Assembly (NCBI RefSeq): GCF_000803215.1
Contig: NZ_JSXC01000016.1
Span: forward strand, 54,155 to 118,154
DNA length: 64,000 nucleotides
Direction of reading: 5' to 3'
Source of the DNA: Pectobacterium fontis
GTDB taxonomy: Bacteria; Pseudomonadota; Gammaproteobacteria; Enterobacterales; Enterobacteriaceae
Shown: one piece after another, positions 53,718 to 62,210 of the stretch
How positions within the stretch are numbered: position 1 is the first letter of the stretch
How the letters are laid out: each line of letters begins with the position of its first letter
Position numbers and translations under genes: made by a program
Notes under the pieces: generated by a model
Seen by the model: the letters and a program-made list of their open reading frames with translations, nothing else
Databases searched by the model: none
What the model was told of the DNA's origin: nothing

Positions 53718-54499
53718 CCGATGCCTGGATTAACATTCTTAGCACCTTGCACGCCCGCCATGAAGGGTGTGTTCTGCTAACGCTGCTGGGCGAGAAAGGC
53801 TCCGTCCCCCGCGATGGCGGTACCAAAATGATCGTCACCTCACAGGAAAGCTGGCTGACCATCGGTGGCGGTAATCTGGAGTACCAGTGCATCGCCATCG
53901 CGCGTGACATGCTAAAAAAGAAGGCGACTCAGCCGCGCATTGAGCACTTTAATCTCGGCGCCCGAGCGGGACAGTGTTGCGGCGGCATGACCACGGTGTT
54001 GCTGGAACCGTTGATTTTGCCGCAGCCAAACATCGTGGTCTTTGGTGCCGGTCACGTCGGCCACGCGCTGGTGTCGTTACTCGCCACCCTGCCCTGCCGA
54101 ATATCGTGGGTGGATGAGCGGGAAGAGATGTTCCATCAGGTGCCGCCGGGAGTCATCCCCCGTCATCTGGACGATCCGTTGGATGCGGTGACAGACAGCC
54201 CCGCCGGAAGCTATTTCGTGGTGATGACGCATCATCATCCCCGCGATCTCGCGCTGGCGGAAGCCATTCTGAAACGGGGAGATTATCGCTACTTTGGCCT
54301 GATAGGATCACACACGAAACGTCAGCGTTTCAGCTACCAGCTAACCGGAAAAGGCATCAGTGAAGCACAGCTTGCGACGATGCGCTGTCCGGTCGGGTTG
54401 CCTGATGTTAAGGGGAAACTGCCCGCGGAAATCGCCGTGGCGATCGCCGGCGAAATTATTGCGGTTTACCATCCATCATCAACTGCCGCGGTAGGTTGA
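53714..54499 (+). CDS. xdhC: XdhC, xanthine dehydrogenase accessory protein
   Basis: The 261-residue chaperone binds the molybdenum cofactor and delivers it, sulfurated, to XdhB; it is not part of the final enzyme. The N-terminal XdhC/CoxI domain (GSVPRDGGTKMIVTSQESW, RAGQCCGGMTTVLLEPLI) is followed by a Rossmann domain (VVFGAGHVGHALVSLLATLP). Its 3' end overlaps the convergent hiuH gene by 21 bases, with no terminator between them, so antisense transcripts are possible. Confidence 0.93.
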   Translation: MTDAWINILSTLHARHEGCVLLTLLGEKGSVPRDGGTKMIVTSQESWLTIGGGNLEYQCIAIARDMLKKKATQPRIEHFNLGARAGQCCGGMTTVLLEPLILPQPNIVVFGAGHVGHALVSLLATLPCRISWVDEREEMFHQVPPGVIPRHLDDPLDAVTDSPAGSYFVVMTHHHPRDLALAEAILKRGDYRYFGLIGSHTKRQRFSYQLTGKGISEAQLATMRCPVGLPDVKGKLPAEIAVAIAGEIIAVYHPSSTAAVG

Positions 54500-54814
54500 C
54501 CAGGACCACGGTGAAATCAGAAACGGCAGATGATAGTGGCCGCCCGAGGCGCTGAGACGAAAATCAATCTGCGCCTCGACAAACAGCGACTCGCGGTTTG
54601 CTTCGGCAAACCAGTCGCCGATAGCGGCAGTCAGACGATAATGCCCCGCAGGCAAGGGGGCGTTAACGAACGCCGCAATGCGGCCATCCTCGTTAGTGAC
54701 GTCCTCAGCGATCGTAAGCCAGTGCGTATCGTCCTGTCGTGCTAAACGCACCTTCACGCCAACGGCTGGCTGGCCTAGCGCAATATCCAGAATATGGGTA
54801 CTTAGCGTGCTCAT
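54479..54814 (-). CDS. hpxT: 5-hydroxyisourate hydrolase (transthyretin-like)
   Basis: The 111-residue protein hydrolyses 5-hydroxyisourate to OHCU. It shows the transthyretin-related signature: an N-terminal STHILDIALGQPA and the C-terminal HYHLPFLISPWSWSTYRGS, where YRGS is the family hallmark. It lacks a signal peptide, so it is cytoplasmic. Its start overlaps the end of the OHCU decarboxylase gene by four bases and its end overlaps xdhC. The alternative names are hiuH and pucM. Confidence 0.95.
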   Translation of the reverse strand: MSTLSTHILDIALGQPAVGVKVRLARQDDTHWLTIAEDVTNEDGRIAAFVNAPLPAGHYRLTAAIGDWFAEANRESLFVEAQIDFRLSASGGHYHLPFLISPWSWSTYRGS

Positions 54815-55311
54815 TCGTCAAACACTCCTTCCAGTCTTAACAACGTGATTTCGCGGAGTTGGCTCAGCGCCGCCTGCATCTCTTGCTCAGGCGTATTTTG
54901 CAGCCGTTGATGCAATATATGCAGTATATCCTGCGCGCTGCGCCCTTTGGCGCGAACAAGAAACACATAGCCAAACTGTGCTTCGTAACGGGCATTGCCC
55001 TCGCATAATGCCTGCTTAAGCGACACATCATCATGATTGACCGCGGCTTGCTCTTGTTGCGACAGTTTCGCTTCCCGCGTCCCACCAGCCGCTTTTTCGC
55101 CGATACGCGGATGGGTACTCAGTGCCAGCATCAGATCTTCCGCTTGCCAGTCACGACTTGCCCGCATTCCGGTATCCAGCACGTCGGCAACGTGCTGATA
55201 AGGGCGGCCTTGCGCAACCTGTTTGATCCAGCGAGGCAATGCCACGCAGGGTAACAGCAGCGCTTCCGCGTCTTCCTCATTCAATTGATTAAAGTGCTCA
55301 AGTGAAGCCAT
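54811..55311 (-). CDS. hpxQ: OHCU decarboxylase
   Basis: The 166-residue enzyme converts OHCU to S-allantoin. The hallmark HPRIGEK with preceding TH is present (LSTHPRIGEKAAGG), as are VADVLDTGMRASRDWQAEDL and the C-terminal ARYEAQFGYVFLVRAKGRSA. Length is typical (about 165). It is the first gene of hpxQ-hpxT, divergent from hpxO, with a sigma-54 promoter about 65 bases upstream. It is also called uraD. Confidence 0.94.
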   Translation of the reverse strand: MASLEHFNQLNEEDAEALLLPCVALPRWIKQVAQGRPYQHVADVLDTGMRASRDWQAEDLMLALSTHPRIGEKAAGGTREAKLSQQEQAAVNHDDVSLKQALCEGNARYEAQFGYVFLVRAKGRSAQDILHILHQRLQNTPEQEMQAALSQLREITLLRLEGVFDE

Positions 55312-55386
55312 GTCCCCTCCATCAACCTCAACTCATTATTCAGCGTCTTATCCCACCACGCCTCCCACAACCTAATGATTCAATGA

Positions 55387-55404
55387 CTTGCACAAAGTAC
55401 GCCA
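55387..55404 (-). promoter_or_regulatory. Sigma-54 promoter of hpxQ-hpxT
   Basis: On the minus strand TGGCGTACTTTGTGCAAG has exact GG-N10-GC spacing. The predicted start is near 55376. Confidence 0.7.
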
Positions 55405-55535
55405 CTTTCATTTGTGTACGGAAAAATAGGACGGAAAGGCGTATTCCTCCACGCGACGCGTAATAACAACAAGACGCCCATCATCGGGATAATCTGTCTT
55501 TCACGCCCTGTTGTTGCACAATGTGACAGCTATGT

Positions 55536-55552
55536 TGCACCAATGTTGTGCG
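55536..55552. promoter_or_regulatory. NtrC-like site between hpxQ and hpxO
   Basis: TGCACCAATGTTGTGCG matches the NtrC enhancer consensus at 13 of 17 positions. Its centre lies about 97 bases before the hpxO start and 168 before the hpxQ start, positions typical for enhancer sites serving both divergent sigma-54 promoters. The rest of this 390-bp intergenic region shows no gene. Confidence 0.6.
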
Positions 55553-55613
55553 ATTAATGCTCGCCCTCTTCGTTTATCTTGCCGGATTACAGTACTTAAC
55601 CCGCTCATACAAA

Positions 55614-55631
55614 CTGGTACTAAAGTTGCAA
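55614..55631 (+). promoter_or_regulatory. Sigma-54 promoter of hpxO and the ABC importer
   Basis: CTGGTACTAAAGTTGCAA has exact GG-N10-GC spacing with TTGCA at -12. The predicted start is near 55641, 63 bases before the hpxO ATG. Confidence 0.7.
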
Positions 55632-55703
55632 GAAAAACAAATATTGATACAAACGTTGCAACTTGGCGACAGACAACGGAATAGATGAGCCAGAGGAATG
55701 ATG

Positions 55704-56879
55704 ATGAAAGCGACAATCATTGGTGCAGGTATTGGTGGTCTAAGCGCGGCAGTAGCCTTAAAAAAAGCGGGCATCACCTGTGAAGTATTCGAAGCCGTTC
55801 GCGACATTAAACCGGTCGGTGCGGCGATCTCCGTCTGGCCAAACGGCGTCTCCTGCATGAACTATTTGGGGATGGGCGACATTATGCAACGCTTCGGCGG
55901 CCCGATGCATTACCTGGCCTATCAGGATTACCGTGACGGGCAAATAATGACCCGCTTTAGCCTCAACCCGCTGGTCGAGCAGGTTGGCGAGCGCCCCTAT
56001 CCTATCGCTCGCGCCGAATTGCAAGCAGAAATGCTGGATTTCTGGGGACGGGACACCGTTCAGTTTGGCAAACGCGTTGAACGCGTAGAACAGGATGAAC
56101 ACGGCGTGACCGCCTGGTTTACCGACGGCACCCACACGCACAGCGATATATTAATCGCCGCCGACGGTACGCACTCCACGCTCCGGCCACATGTTCTGGG
56201 CTACACACCGGAACGTCGCTATGCCGGCTATGTGAACTGGAATGGTCTGGTAGACATTGATGAACAGATTGCCCCCGCGAACCAGTGGACCACCTTTGTT
56301 GGCGAAGGCAAACGCGTGTCATTGATGCCCGTTTCTGACGGACGCTTTTACTTCTTTTTCGATGTGCCGCTTCCTCTCGGATTAGCGGAAGATCGCACCA
56401 CGGTTCGTGCCGACCTATTACGCTATTTCTCCGGCTGGGCACCACAGGTGCAACGGCTAATCGCCGCCATTAATCCTGAAACGACCAACAGAATCGAAAT
56501 TCACGATATCGAACCGTTCCCTCAATTAGTCCGTGGTCGGGTCGCGCTGCTGGGCGATGCAGGCCATAGCACGACGCCAGATATCGGTCAGGGCGGTTGC
56601 GCCGCGCTGGAAGATGCCGTGGTGTTGGGAGAGAGCTTGCAACATTGTGCCGCGAATCAGGCCAATATTGAGGCTGCCCTGCTGCGCTATCAGTCGCTGC
56701 GTAGTCCACGCGTCAAGGAACTGGTGCTCAAAGCGCGTAAACGCTGCGATATCACCCACGGCAAAGACAGCGTGCTGACGCAAGCCTGGTATGACGAACT
56801 GCGCACGGAAACCGGCGAACGCATTATCGCAGGGCTGTGCGATATCGTGCGCGGCGCGCCACCCTGCGTTCAACAATAA
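55704..56879 (+). CDS. hpxO: FAD-dependent urate hydroxylase
   Basis: The 391-residue flavoprotein monooxygenase oxidises urate to 5-hydroxyisourate with NADH and O2. The FAD motifs are GAGIGGLSAAVALKKAG at the N-terminus, the DG motif LIAADGTHSTLRP and the GD motif GRVALLGDAGHSTTPDIGQG. Family length is about 385. Three consecutive ATG codons occur; the third is chosen because AGAGGA then lies at a proper seven-base distance. It is followed by the ABC importer genes and divergent from hpxQ. Confidence 0.94.
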   Translation: MKATIIGAGIGGLSAAVALKKAGITCEVFEAVRDIKPVGAAISVWPNGVSCMNYLGMGDIMQRFGGPMHYLAYQDYRDGQIMTRFSLNPLVEQVGERPYPIARAELQAEMLDFWGRDTVQFGKRVERVEQDEHGVTAWFTDGTHTHSDILIAADGTHSTLRPHVLGYTPERRYAGYVNWNGLVDIDEQIAPANQWTTFVGEGKRVSLMPVSDGRFYFFFDVPLPLGLAEDRTTVRADLLRYFSGWAPQVQRLIAAINPETTNRIEIHDIEPFPQLVRGRVALLGDAGHSTTPDIGQGGCAALEDAVVLGESLQHCAANQANIEAALLRYQSLRSPRVKELVLKARKRCDITHGKDSVLTQAWYDELRTETGERIIAGLCDIVRGAPPCVQQ

Positions 56880-56911
56880 GTCCCCTTACTTCCACTATTG
56901 AGGAATTTGTG

Positions 56912-57946
56912 ATGCTGACTACGTTATCAAAGCTACACCAATTAAGCGCGACCGCTCTGCTTTCGTGCTCTCTGCTGTTTTCTCAGGCGCACGCCGCGGA
57001 GCCGGTAAAGGTTAAATTCTCTCTGGACTGGCGCTTTGAAGGGCCTTCAGCTCCTTTCCTGATGGCGAAAGCAAAGGATTATTTTGCGCAGGAAGGTTTG
57101 GATGTGCAGATCGATTCGGGTAACGGTTCTGCGGGCGCGGTGACACGCGTGGCGACCGGCGCTTACGATATGGCTTTCGCGGATGTGAACGCGCTAATCG
57201 AGCAAGAGTCACAGCATCCCGGAACCGGAATCAAAGGCGTATACATGCTGTATAACACCACACCAGCCGCCATTTTTCTGTTAAAAAGCAGTGGCGTGAC
57301 AGAGCCAAAAGCGCTGGCAGGCAAAACCATTGCCGCCCCCGTCTTTGATGCCGGGCGTAAAGCCTGGCCCGCCTTTGCGAAAAAAGTGGGGTTGAATAAA
57401 GACGCCGTGACCTGGCAATCTTCCGACCCCACGGTGACGCCTAATCTGCTGGTGCGTAAAAATGTGGATGCGATTGCCGGCTTCTATTTTACCAGCCTGC
57501 TTAATCTGGAAGCGCGCGGTGCCAAAGCAGACGATCTGGTGATCTTCCCTTATGCCCAGTACGGCGTCGATCTCTACGGTAATAGCATTATCGTCAGCAA
57601 AAACATGCAGGAAAACCACCCAGAGGCGATTAAAGCCTTCCTGAGAGCCTTCAACAAAGCGGTAAAAGAAACATTGGCCGACCCTGCTGCTGCGGTGCAA
57701 TACGTTAAAGCACAGGATTCATTGATTAACACCCAACTGGAAACGCGACGTTTGCAAATGGCATTTGACCAGCTAGTCGTTACGCCAGAGAACAAAAAGA
57801 TCGGACTTGGCGATGTCGATCCCGCGCGCATGCAGCGTTCCATTACCGAAGTGGTAGACGCCTTTGGCCTGAAAAACACGCCTGATATGTCAGCCATATT
57901 TACGTCTGCTTTCCTCCCGCCGCGTGCGGAACGTGATGTCCCCTAA
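56912..57946 (+). CDS. ABC importer substrate-binding protein, NMT1/ThiY family
   Basis: The 344-residue periplasmic binding protein has a signal peptide (ending QAHA before AEPVKVKFSLDW) and the SsuA/NMT1 fold: WRFEGPSAPFLMAKAKDYFA, then GNGSAGAVTRVATGAYDMAF and KTIAAPVFDAGRK. The start is set by GAGGAA upstream; the longer open frame lies within hpxO. Relatives bind thiamine precursors, taurine, nitrate or pyrimidines. Cotranscription with hpxO suggests a purine or purine breakdown product here, though none is shown. Confidence 0.9.
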   Translation: MLTTLSKLHQLSATALLSCSLLFSQAHAAEPVKVKFSLDWRFEGPSAPFLMAKAKDYFAQEGLDVQIDSGNGSAGAVTRVATGAYDMAFADVNALIEQESQHPGTGIKGVYMLYNTTPAAIFLLKSSGVTEPKALAGKTIAAPVFDAGRKAWPAFAKKVGLNKDAVTWQSSDPTVTPNLLVRKNVDAIAGFYFTSLLNLEARGAKADDLVIFPYAQYGVDLYGNSIIVSKNMQENHPEAIKAFLRAFNKAVKETLADPAAAVQYVKAQDSLINTQLETRRLQMAFDQLVVTPENKKIGLGDVDPARMQRSITEVVDAFGLKNTPDMSAIFTSAFLPPRAERDVP

Positions 57947-57965
57947 ACACTTCAGGTGGTGGTGA

Positions 57966-58742
57966 ATGAGTTTCGTTAAATTTGAGAAAGTCAGTCTGGG
58001 CTACAACAGCAGCCAATTGGCGATCAAAGAGATCGACTTCAGTATTGAAGAAAATGAGTTTGTCGCGCTGGTCGGCCCGTCAGGCTGCGGCAAGTCAACG
58101 TTTATGAAGCTGACTTCCGGGTTAATCGCCCCAACGGAGGGCTACGTTTTCGTCAATAACCGTGAGGTCGCCGGGCCACAAAAATGCGTCGGGATGGCGT
58201 TTCAGGCGTCAAATTTACTCCCCTGGCGTACCACGCTGGAGAATGTCATGTTGCCTATGGAAATCGTGGAGCCGTACCGCTCCACCTTCCGGGCGAAGCG
58301 ACGTGAATACGAGCAACAGGCGCGTGACCTGCTGAAACGGGTAGGTTTGTCTGGCTGCGAGCATAAATATCCGTGGGAGTTGTCGGGGGGCATGCAGCAG
58401 CGTGCCTCGATTTGTCGGGCATTGATTCATAAGCCGCGCCTGCTCATGCTGGATGAGCCCTTTGGCGCACTCGATGCTTTCACCCGTGAAGAGCTGTGGT
58501 GCATGGTGCGCGATCTCTGGCAGGAAGAGCCGTTTACCGTGGTGCTGGTGACGCACGATCTGCGCGAGGCCGTGTTTCTGGCCGATACCGTCTACGTTAT
58601 GAGTACGCGCCCCGGACAGATCCTCGCACGCCGGGAAATCGATCTGCCTCGCCCGCGCGATCTCCAGATTACCTACACCGATACGTTTTCCCGCTATGTC
58701 TTTGAACTGCGTGAACATATCTCTTCGCAACGCCACACCTAA
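57966..58742 (+). CDS. ABC importer ATPase, NMT1-linked
   Basis: The 258-residue ATPase has all motifs intact: Walker A GPSGCGKS, Q-loop in CVGMAFQASNLLPWRTTLE, signature LSGGMQQRASICRA, Walker B LLMLDEPFGALD and the H-loop VLVTHDLREAVF. It belongs to the SsuB/TauB/ThiZ group. It lies 19 bases after the binding-protein gene and 16 before the permease gene and energises this importer. Confidence 0.93.
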   Translation: MSFVKFEKVSLGYNSSQLAIKEIDFSIEENEFVALVGPSGCGKSTFMKLTSGLIAPTEGYVFVNNREVAGPQKCVGMAFQASNLLPWRTTLENVMLPMEIVEPYRSTFRAKRREYEQQARDLLKRVGLSGCEHKYPWELSGGMQQRASICRALIHKPRLLMLDEPFGALDAFTREELWCMVRDLWQEEPFTVVLVTHDLREAVFLADTVYVMSTRPGQILARREIDLPRPRDLQITYTDTFSRYVFELREHISSQRHT

Positions 58743-58758
58743 AGGAGAACGCCTCGCT

Positions 58759-59514
58759 ATGTCACGAGCAACACTGATAAGACTCGCTCCCTGGGGGCTT
58801 CTGCTGTTACTGGGCGGGATCTGGCAGATGGTGGTGGTCGGCTTGCAAGTACCGAGCTACCTCTTTCCTTCATTGAGCGACGTCTACCGTTCGCTCATCA
58901 CCGATTGGCAGCCTATCGCCGCCCACTCGCTGCAAACCCTTTATACCACGCTGGTAGGGTTTGCACTGGCGGTCATTGTGGGGGTGTTGTTGGGCGTCGC
59001 CGTCGGGGCGTCGTCACTGGTTTACAAAGCAGTTTATCCGCTGCTGGTCGGGTTTAACTCGATTCCAAAAGTGGCATTTGTACCGGTGCTGGTCGTCTGG
59101 TTCGGCATTGGCACCATACCGGCTATCGCGACCGCTTTTCTCATCTCTTTTTTCCCTATCGTCGTCAATGTGGCAACAGGTTTGGCAACCGTGGAGCCAG
59201 AGATGGAAGACGTTTTGCGTTCCCTCGGCGCTTCCCGCCTCGATATCCTGAAAAAAGTCGGCTTACCCCGCTCCCAGCCCTATTTCTTTGCGTCGTTAAA
59301 AGTGGCTATCACGCTGGCATTTGTCGGTTCGGTGATTTCGGAAACGGTCGCCTCCAACTTAGGCATTGGCTATTTGATGATGTCAGCCAGTTCCAATATG
59401 AACATGGCGCTCGTCTTCGCTGGGTTGCTGGTGATCGGTGCCATGGGCGTTGTGATGTATGAAATCTTCGCCTTTATCGAGAAAAAAATGACGCACTGGG
59501 CACACCGCGGGTAA
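58759..59514 (+). CDS. ABC importer permease, NMT1-linked
   Basis: The 251-residue permease has six helices of the BPD_transp_1/SsuC type and the EAA loop EPEMEDVLRSLGASRLDILK followed by KVGLPRSQPYF. The start MSRATLIRLAPWG is chosen for the AAGGAG before it; an earlier ATG lies within the ATPase gene. It completes a binding protein-ATPase-permease importer encoded with hpxO. I saw no clear terminator after it; the 200-bp gap to the next gene appears otherwise empty. Confidence 0.92.
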   Translation: MSRATLIRLAPWGLLLLLGGIWQMVVVGLQVPSYLFPSLSDVYRSLITDWQPIAAHSLQTLYTTLVGFALAVIVGVLLGVAVGASSLVYKAVYPLLVGFNSIPKVAFVPVLVVWFGIGTIPAIATAFLISFFPIVVNVATGLATVEPEMEDVLRSLGASRLDILKKVGLPRSQPYFFASLKVAITLAFVGSVISETVASNLGIGYLMMSASSNMNMALVFAGLLVIGAMGVVMYEIFAFIEKKMTHWAHRG

Positions 59515-59716
59515 AACCAACCAAACACACATGAGCGCCATACAGAACGCTCTCTCGTGCGGCTAGGGATATATCCCATTGCCGCACACCCCTTCTGCCC
59601 ACATGAGTACGGGCTTAACACTGATTTTCCTCGCACGTCGCCCGAATCCCCCTATATTATTACTGTTCACGACAGGCGTGATAATCTGCCACACTATCAT
59701 CAAGGATCTGATAAAA

Positions 59717-60781
59717 ATGACTTTTTCTGTCTCCTACCGCGTTAAGATCCTAACTACTCTCATCGCAGCAGCCCCGACTCTGGCATTGAGCACCCCATTT
59801 GCCGATAGCACATTTTTTCATAAAGACTGGGAACTGGTCTGCGATAACACGCTGACGTGCCGGGCAGCAGGCTATTCTTCAGAAGAACAGTACTCAGGAG
59901 AAGGGGATGTTCCCGCTGTATCACTGCTTCTCACCCGCCATGCCGGGCAAAATACGGCGATAACGGCCGACGTCACACTCGCTGAAGTCGATAAAGAGAT
60001 TCCAAAAGACACAAAACTGACACTCACCATTGATGGCGTGGATAAAGGCCTGCTCACGGCGGCGGGTGACAATCTCTGGCAGCTCAATGACAAGCAAATC
60101 CCTGTCGTATTACAGGCGCTAAAAGGAAACGGAAACGTCGCATTTAGTCACAATGGCCTCGTCTCCGCACTATCTGGGGCGGGAGCCTACGCGGTGCTGT
60201 TAAAGATGGATGAGAAACAAGGTCGCATCGATACAACGGATGCCATCACCAAAAAAGGAAGCAAAAGCAGTGCATTACCGGCTGTCGCCGCCCCTGTCAT
60301 CCATGCTGCGGTCACAAAACAGGCACCCTCACGAGATCTGACAGATGCGGAACAAACGGCGATCCAGAAGAAGCTGCTTAAAACGCTCAATGGCGACTGC
60401 GATAGAATGCCACCGCAAGATGGTCAGGAAGCGGAACCCATTGAACTGACACCTCTTAATGACAGCCTGTCCCTGCTCAGCACCCTTTGCTGGCGCGCGG
60501 CTTATAACGAAGGCTACGCCTACTGGGTCATCGATAACGCCATGCAAACGCAACCACAGCTCGTGACGACAGATGGCACAGATTATGGCGAGGGGGAAAT
60601 TGCGGCGGTGCAGAAAGGGCGTGGACTGGCAGACTGCATGAGCAATGAATCCTGGACATGGGATGGTAAAGCATTCCAGCAGAGCAGTGTCTCGATCACC
60701 GGGTTATGTCGCATGATCCGACTCGGCGGCACCTGGGATTTACCGCTCTGGACGACGACGGTGATAAAATCAGGCGAGTGA
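59717..60781 (+). CDS. DUF1176 periplasmic protein
   Basis: The 354-residue protein has a signal-type N-terminus (VKILTTLIAAAPTLALSTPFA) and the DUF1176 opening FFHKDWELVCDNTLTCRAAGY, with further cysteines (GDCDR, LCWRAAYNEG, ADCMSNESW, LCRMIRL) that could pair. The start is placed at the ATG after AAGGA; an upstream in-frame ATG has no ribosome site. Members occur in many enterobacteria without a known role. It is unrelated to the ABC genes before it as far as can be seen. Confidence 0.8.
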   Translation: MTFSVSYRVKILTTLIAAAPTLALSTPFADSTFFHKDWELVCDNTLTCRAAGYSSEEQYSGEGDVPAVSLLLTRHAGQNTAITADVTLAEVDKEIPKDTKLTLTIDGVDKGLLTAAGDNLWQLNDKQIPVVLQALKGNGNVAFSHNGLVSALSGAGAYAVLLKMDEKQGRIDTTDAITKKGSKSSALPAVAAPVIHAAVTKQAPSRDLTDAEQTAIQKKLLKTLNGDCDRMPPQDGQEAEPIELTPLNDSLSLLSTLCWRAAYNEGYAYWVIDNAMQTQPQLVTTDGTDYGEGEIAAVQKGRGLADCMSNESWTWDGKAFQQSSVSITGLCRMIRLGGTWDLPLWTTTVIKSGE

Positions 60782-60844
60782 AAAGCATTGAGTCATCCGC
60801 TGGCCTCAGATTCAACCGTTGAGAAATATGTGAAGCCTGGCAAA

Positions 60845-60879
60845 TGTATAGGATTTCAAATCTCATCCTGTCCTATACA
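60845..60879. repeat. Inverted repeat after the DUF1176 gene
   Basis: TGTATAGGA and TCCTATACA are nine-base arms 17 bases apart. No T run follows, so a recombination or regulatory site is as likely as a terminator. Confidence 0.5.
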
Positions 60880-60994
60880 CATTGGCTGGTAGATTTAGAT
60901 AGACGCGGGTTTTCCCTGAACGACTGAGAAATCGTGGGAAGCCTTGTGGTGACTGGGTTTAATGGATTTGGGTAGACGTTGGAATATGTGTAAT

Positions 60995-61017
60995 TGGAGC
61001 GAGTGAAGGGAATCGAA
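60995..61017 (-). other. tRNA-Gly 3'-end-like fragment, candidate attachment site
   Basis: On the minus strand the 23 bases begin TTCGATTCCCTTC and end CGCTCCA. They differ at two positions from the T-arm and acceptor end, including CCA, of the CCC-type tRNA-Gly as I remember it. The rest of the tRNA is absent. Such 3' fragments are left at integration borders of tRNA-targeting elements. Confidence 0.5.
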
Positions 61018-61266
61018 TAAATCACATAATGCATTGATATTAAAATGAATTACCTATCTTTAATCTTTGTAGCTATACGCATTTCTATACATATTCACTC
61101 TCGCTTGAATTTTACCAATAGCGAAACCTTGATTTTAGTGTGAAGAGTAAAAACGTAGAAAATAGCATTCATTAATAGGTATAAACGTTGTCTGGTAGCA
61201 CCTTACCACTACTAACCACTGCTGTTTATCTCGATGAAACGTAACTACCGGAGAAGATAACCTTAT

Positions 61267-61285
61267 CCCTTCGGCTCAATCCCCT
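61267..61285. repeat. 19-bp direct repeat, left copy
   Basis: CCCTTCGGCTCAATCCCCT is identical at 63287-63305, where it is the 3' end of the ribbon-helix-helix gene (encoding GIEPKG). Here the preceding codon is a stop and no coding sequence remains. The two copies bracket about 2 kb carrying two genes. Confidence 0.8.
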
Positions 61286-61329
61286 AATCTCGAAAATATC
61301 TAAAAATAACCTTAAGCACATCCCGGCCT

Positions 61330-61365
61330 TGTGAAGATTGTGAAGATTGTGAAGATTGTGAAGAT
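61330..61365. repeat. Four tandem copies of a 9-bp repeat
   Basis: TGTGAAGAT is repeated four times exactly in the upstream region of the following gene. Such arrays can change copy number by slippage. Confidence 0.9.
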
Positions 61366-61489
61366 AAATATTAATTTTATCTTTATTTTCAATAGGTAAT
61401 TAAAAATAACAACATAACTATTGACTCAAAAAACAAACAACATCACCATAAACAAATCAAATATGATAAAAACAAACTAAGGTTTTGAT

Positions 61490-62077
61490 ATGAGAACGAT
61501 AGAAATTAGCCAAGAAACCTTTGATCGTCTGGCTAAATATGCAACTGGGTTTGATACACCAGAAAATGTCATAAGCCGTCTATTAGATACACAAGAAGTA
61601 GAACTCAGCCAGCGACCAGAACTCACATTCAAGCCAGAGAGTGAAGAGCTTTTTAAACAAGAACTTATAAGAACCAAATATGCAAAAGTGGAACTATATA
61701 AGGCCGATGGGAGTAAAGAGGAAGGAGAGTGGAATGCAAGAACCATTAATCAGACATCATCACTTCGCAGTAATCTTTGGTCTGGTTATCTACGGAACTG
61801 GAAGGAAAAAGGCATCATTCGTGCCGTTTTTACAATCAAAGAAAATAAAAATGGGATAGATGTAAAAAGAAGTGCTATTTATAAAAATTTCAAAATAAAC
61901 CAATTAGATACAGGAACCATCACTGTATATAATGCTGGTGAAATTGTTGATACCGTAATGCCTGTTTTGAGAGTAATAGCTCAGGAAATAGGCGTGTCGC
62001 CTGTGAATTCGAACGGAAACGATAGAAACACAAGACAGTTAGGGCAACTTATCATCGAAAAATTATCAACTTACTGA
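61490..62077 (+). CDS. Unrecognised protein with SeqA-N/ribbon-helix-helix-like start
   Basis: I do not recognise the 195-residue protein as a whole. The first 35 residues (MRTIEISQETFDRLAKYATG, then ENVISRLLD) look like the short ribbon-helix-helix oligomerisation module that opens SeqA and some restriction or DNA-binding proteins. The remaining 150 residues are mixed alpha/beta with NQTSSLRSNLWSGYLRNWKE and a basic C-terminal part. AAGG lies seven bases before the ATG. The coding strand is AT-rich and unlike the purine cluster in base use. A strong hairpin terminator follows. It is bracketed, with the PemK-like gene, by 19-bp direct repeats, which suggests laterally acquired cargo. DNA binding is a guess. 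Confidence 0.65.
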   Translation: MRTIEISQETFDRLAKYATGFDTPENVISRLLDTQEVELSQRPELTFKPESEELFKQELIRTKYAKVELYKADGSKEEGEWNARTINQTSSLRSNLWSGYLRNWKEKGIIRAVFTIKENKNGIDVKRSAIYKNFKINQLDTGTITVYNAGEIVDTVMPVLRVIAQEIGVSPVNSNGNDRNTRQLGQLIIEKLSTY

Positions 62078-62079
62078 AA

Positions 62080-62109
62080 CAACAAGACCACCCTAAGGTG
62101 GTCTTGTTG
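62080..62109. terminator. Strong bidirectional hairpin terminator
   Basis: CAACAAGACCACC, loop CTAA, GGTGGTCTTGTTG is a perfect 13-pair stem just after the stop codon, then a T-rich tract. It lies between convergent genes. Confidence 0.85.
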
Positions 62110-62210
62110 TACATCTTTTATGTTCGTCGGCGTGCGTTTTTCAGCGTCATGGAGAGAGGGCCGTCTCTTTATCTCCACCTTGTACATTCATTTAATCAAA
62201 AATGAGCAAA

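Larger units (their letters stand above)
60782..61489. other. Accessory intergenic region with repeats and fragments
   Basis: No intact gene is seen. It contains an inverted repeat, a 23-bp fragment like the 3' end of a tRNA-Gly gene, a 19-bp direct repeat of the 3' end of a later gene, and a 9-bp tandem array, each listed separately. The composition is more AT-rich than the purine cluster, consistent with laterally acquired DNA. Confidence 0.6.

Noticed and set aside
56880..56911. Riboswitch before the NMT1-type binding protein gene
   Set aside because: Only 32 bases separate it from hpxO, too short for a known purine riboswitch.
61330..61365. Possible CRISPR array
   Set aside because: The 9-bp units are directly adjacent without spacers; no cas gene is in the window.
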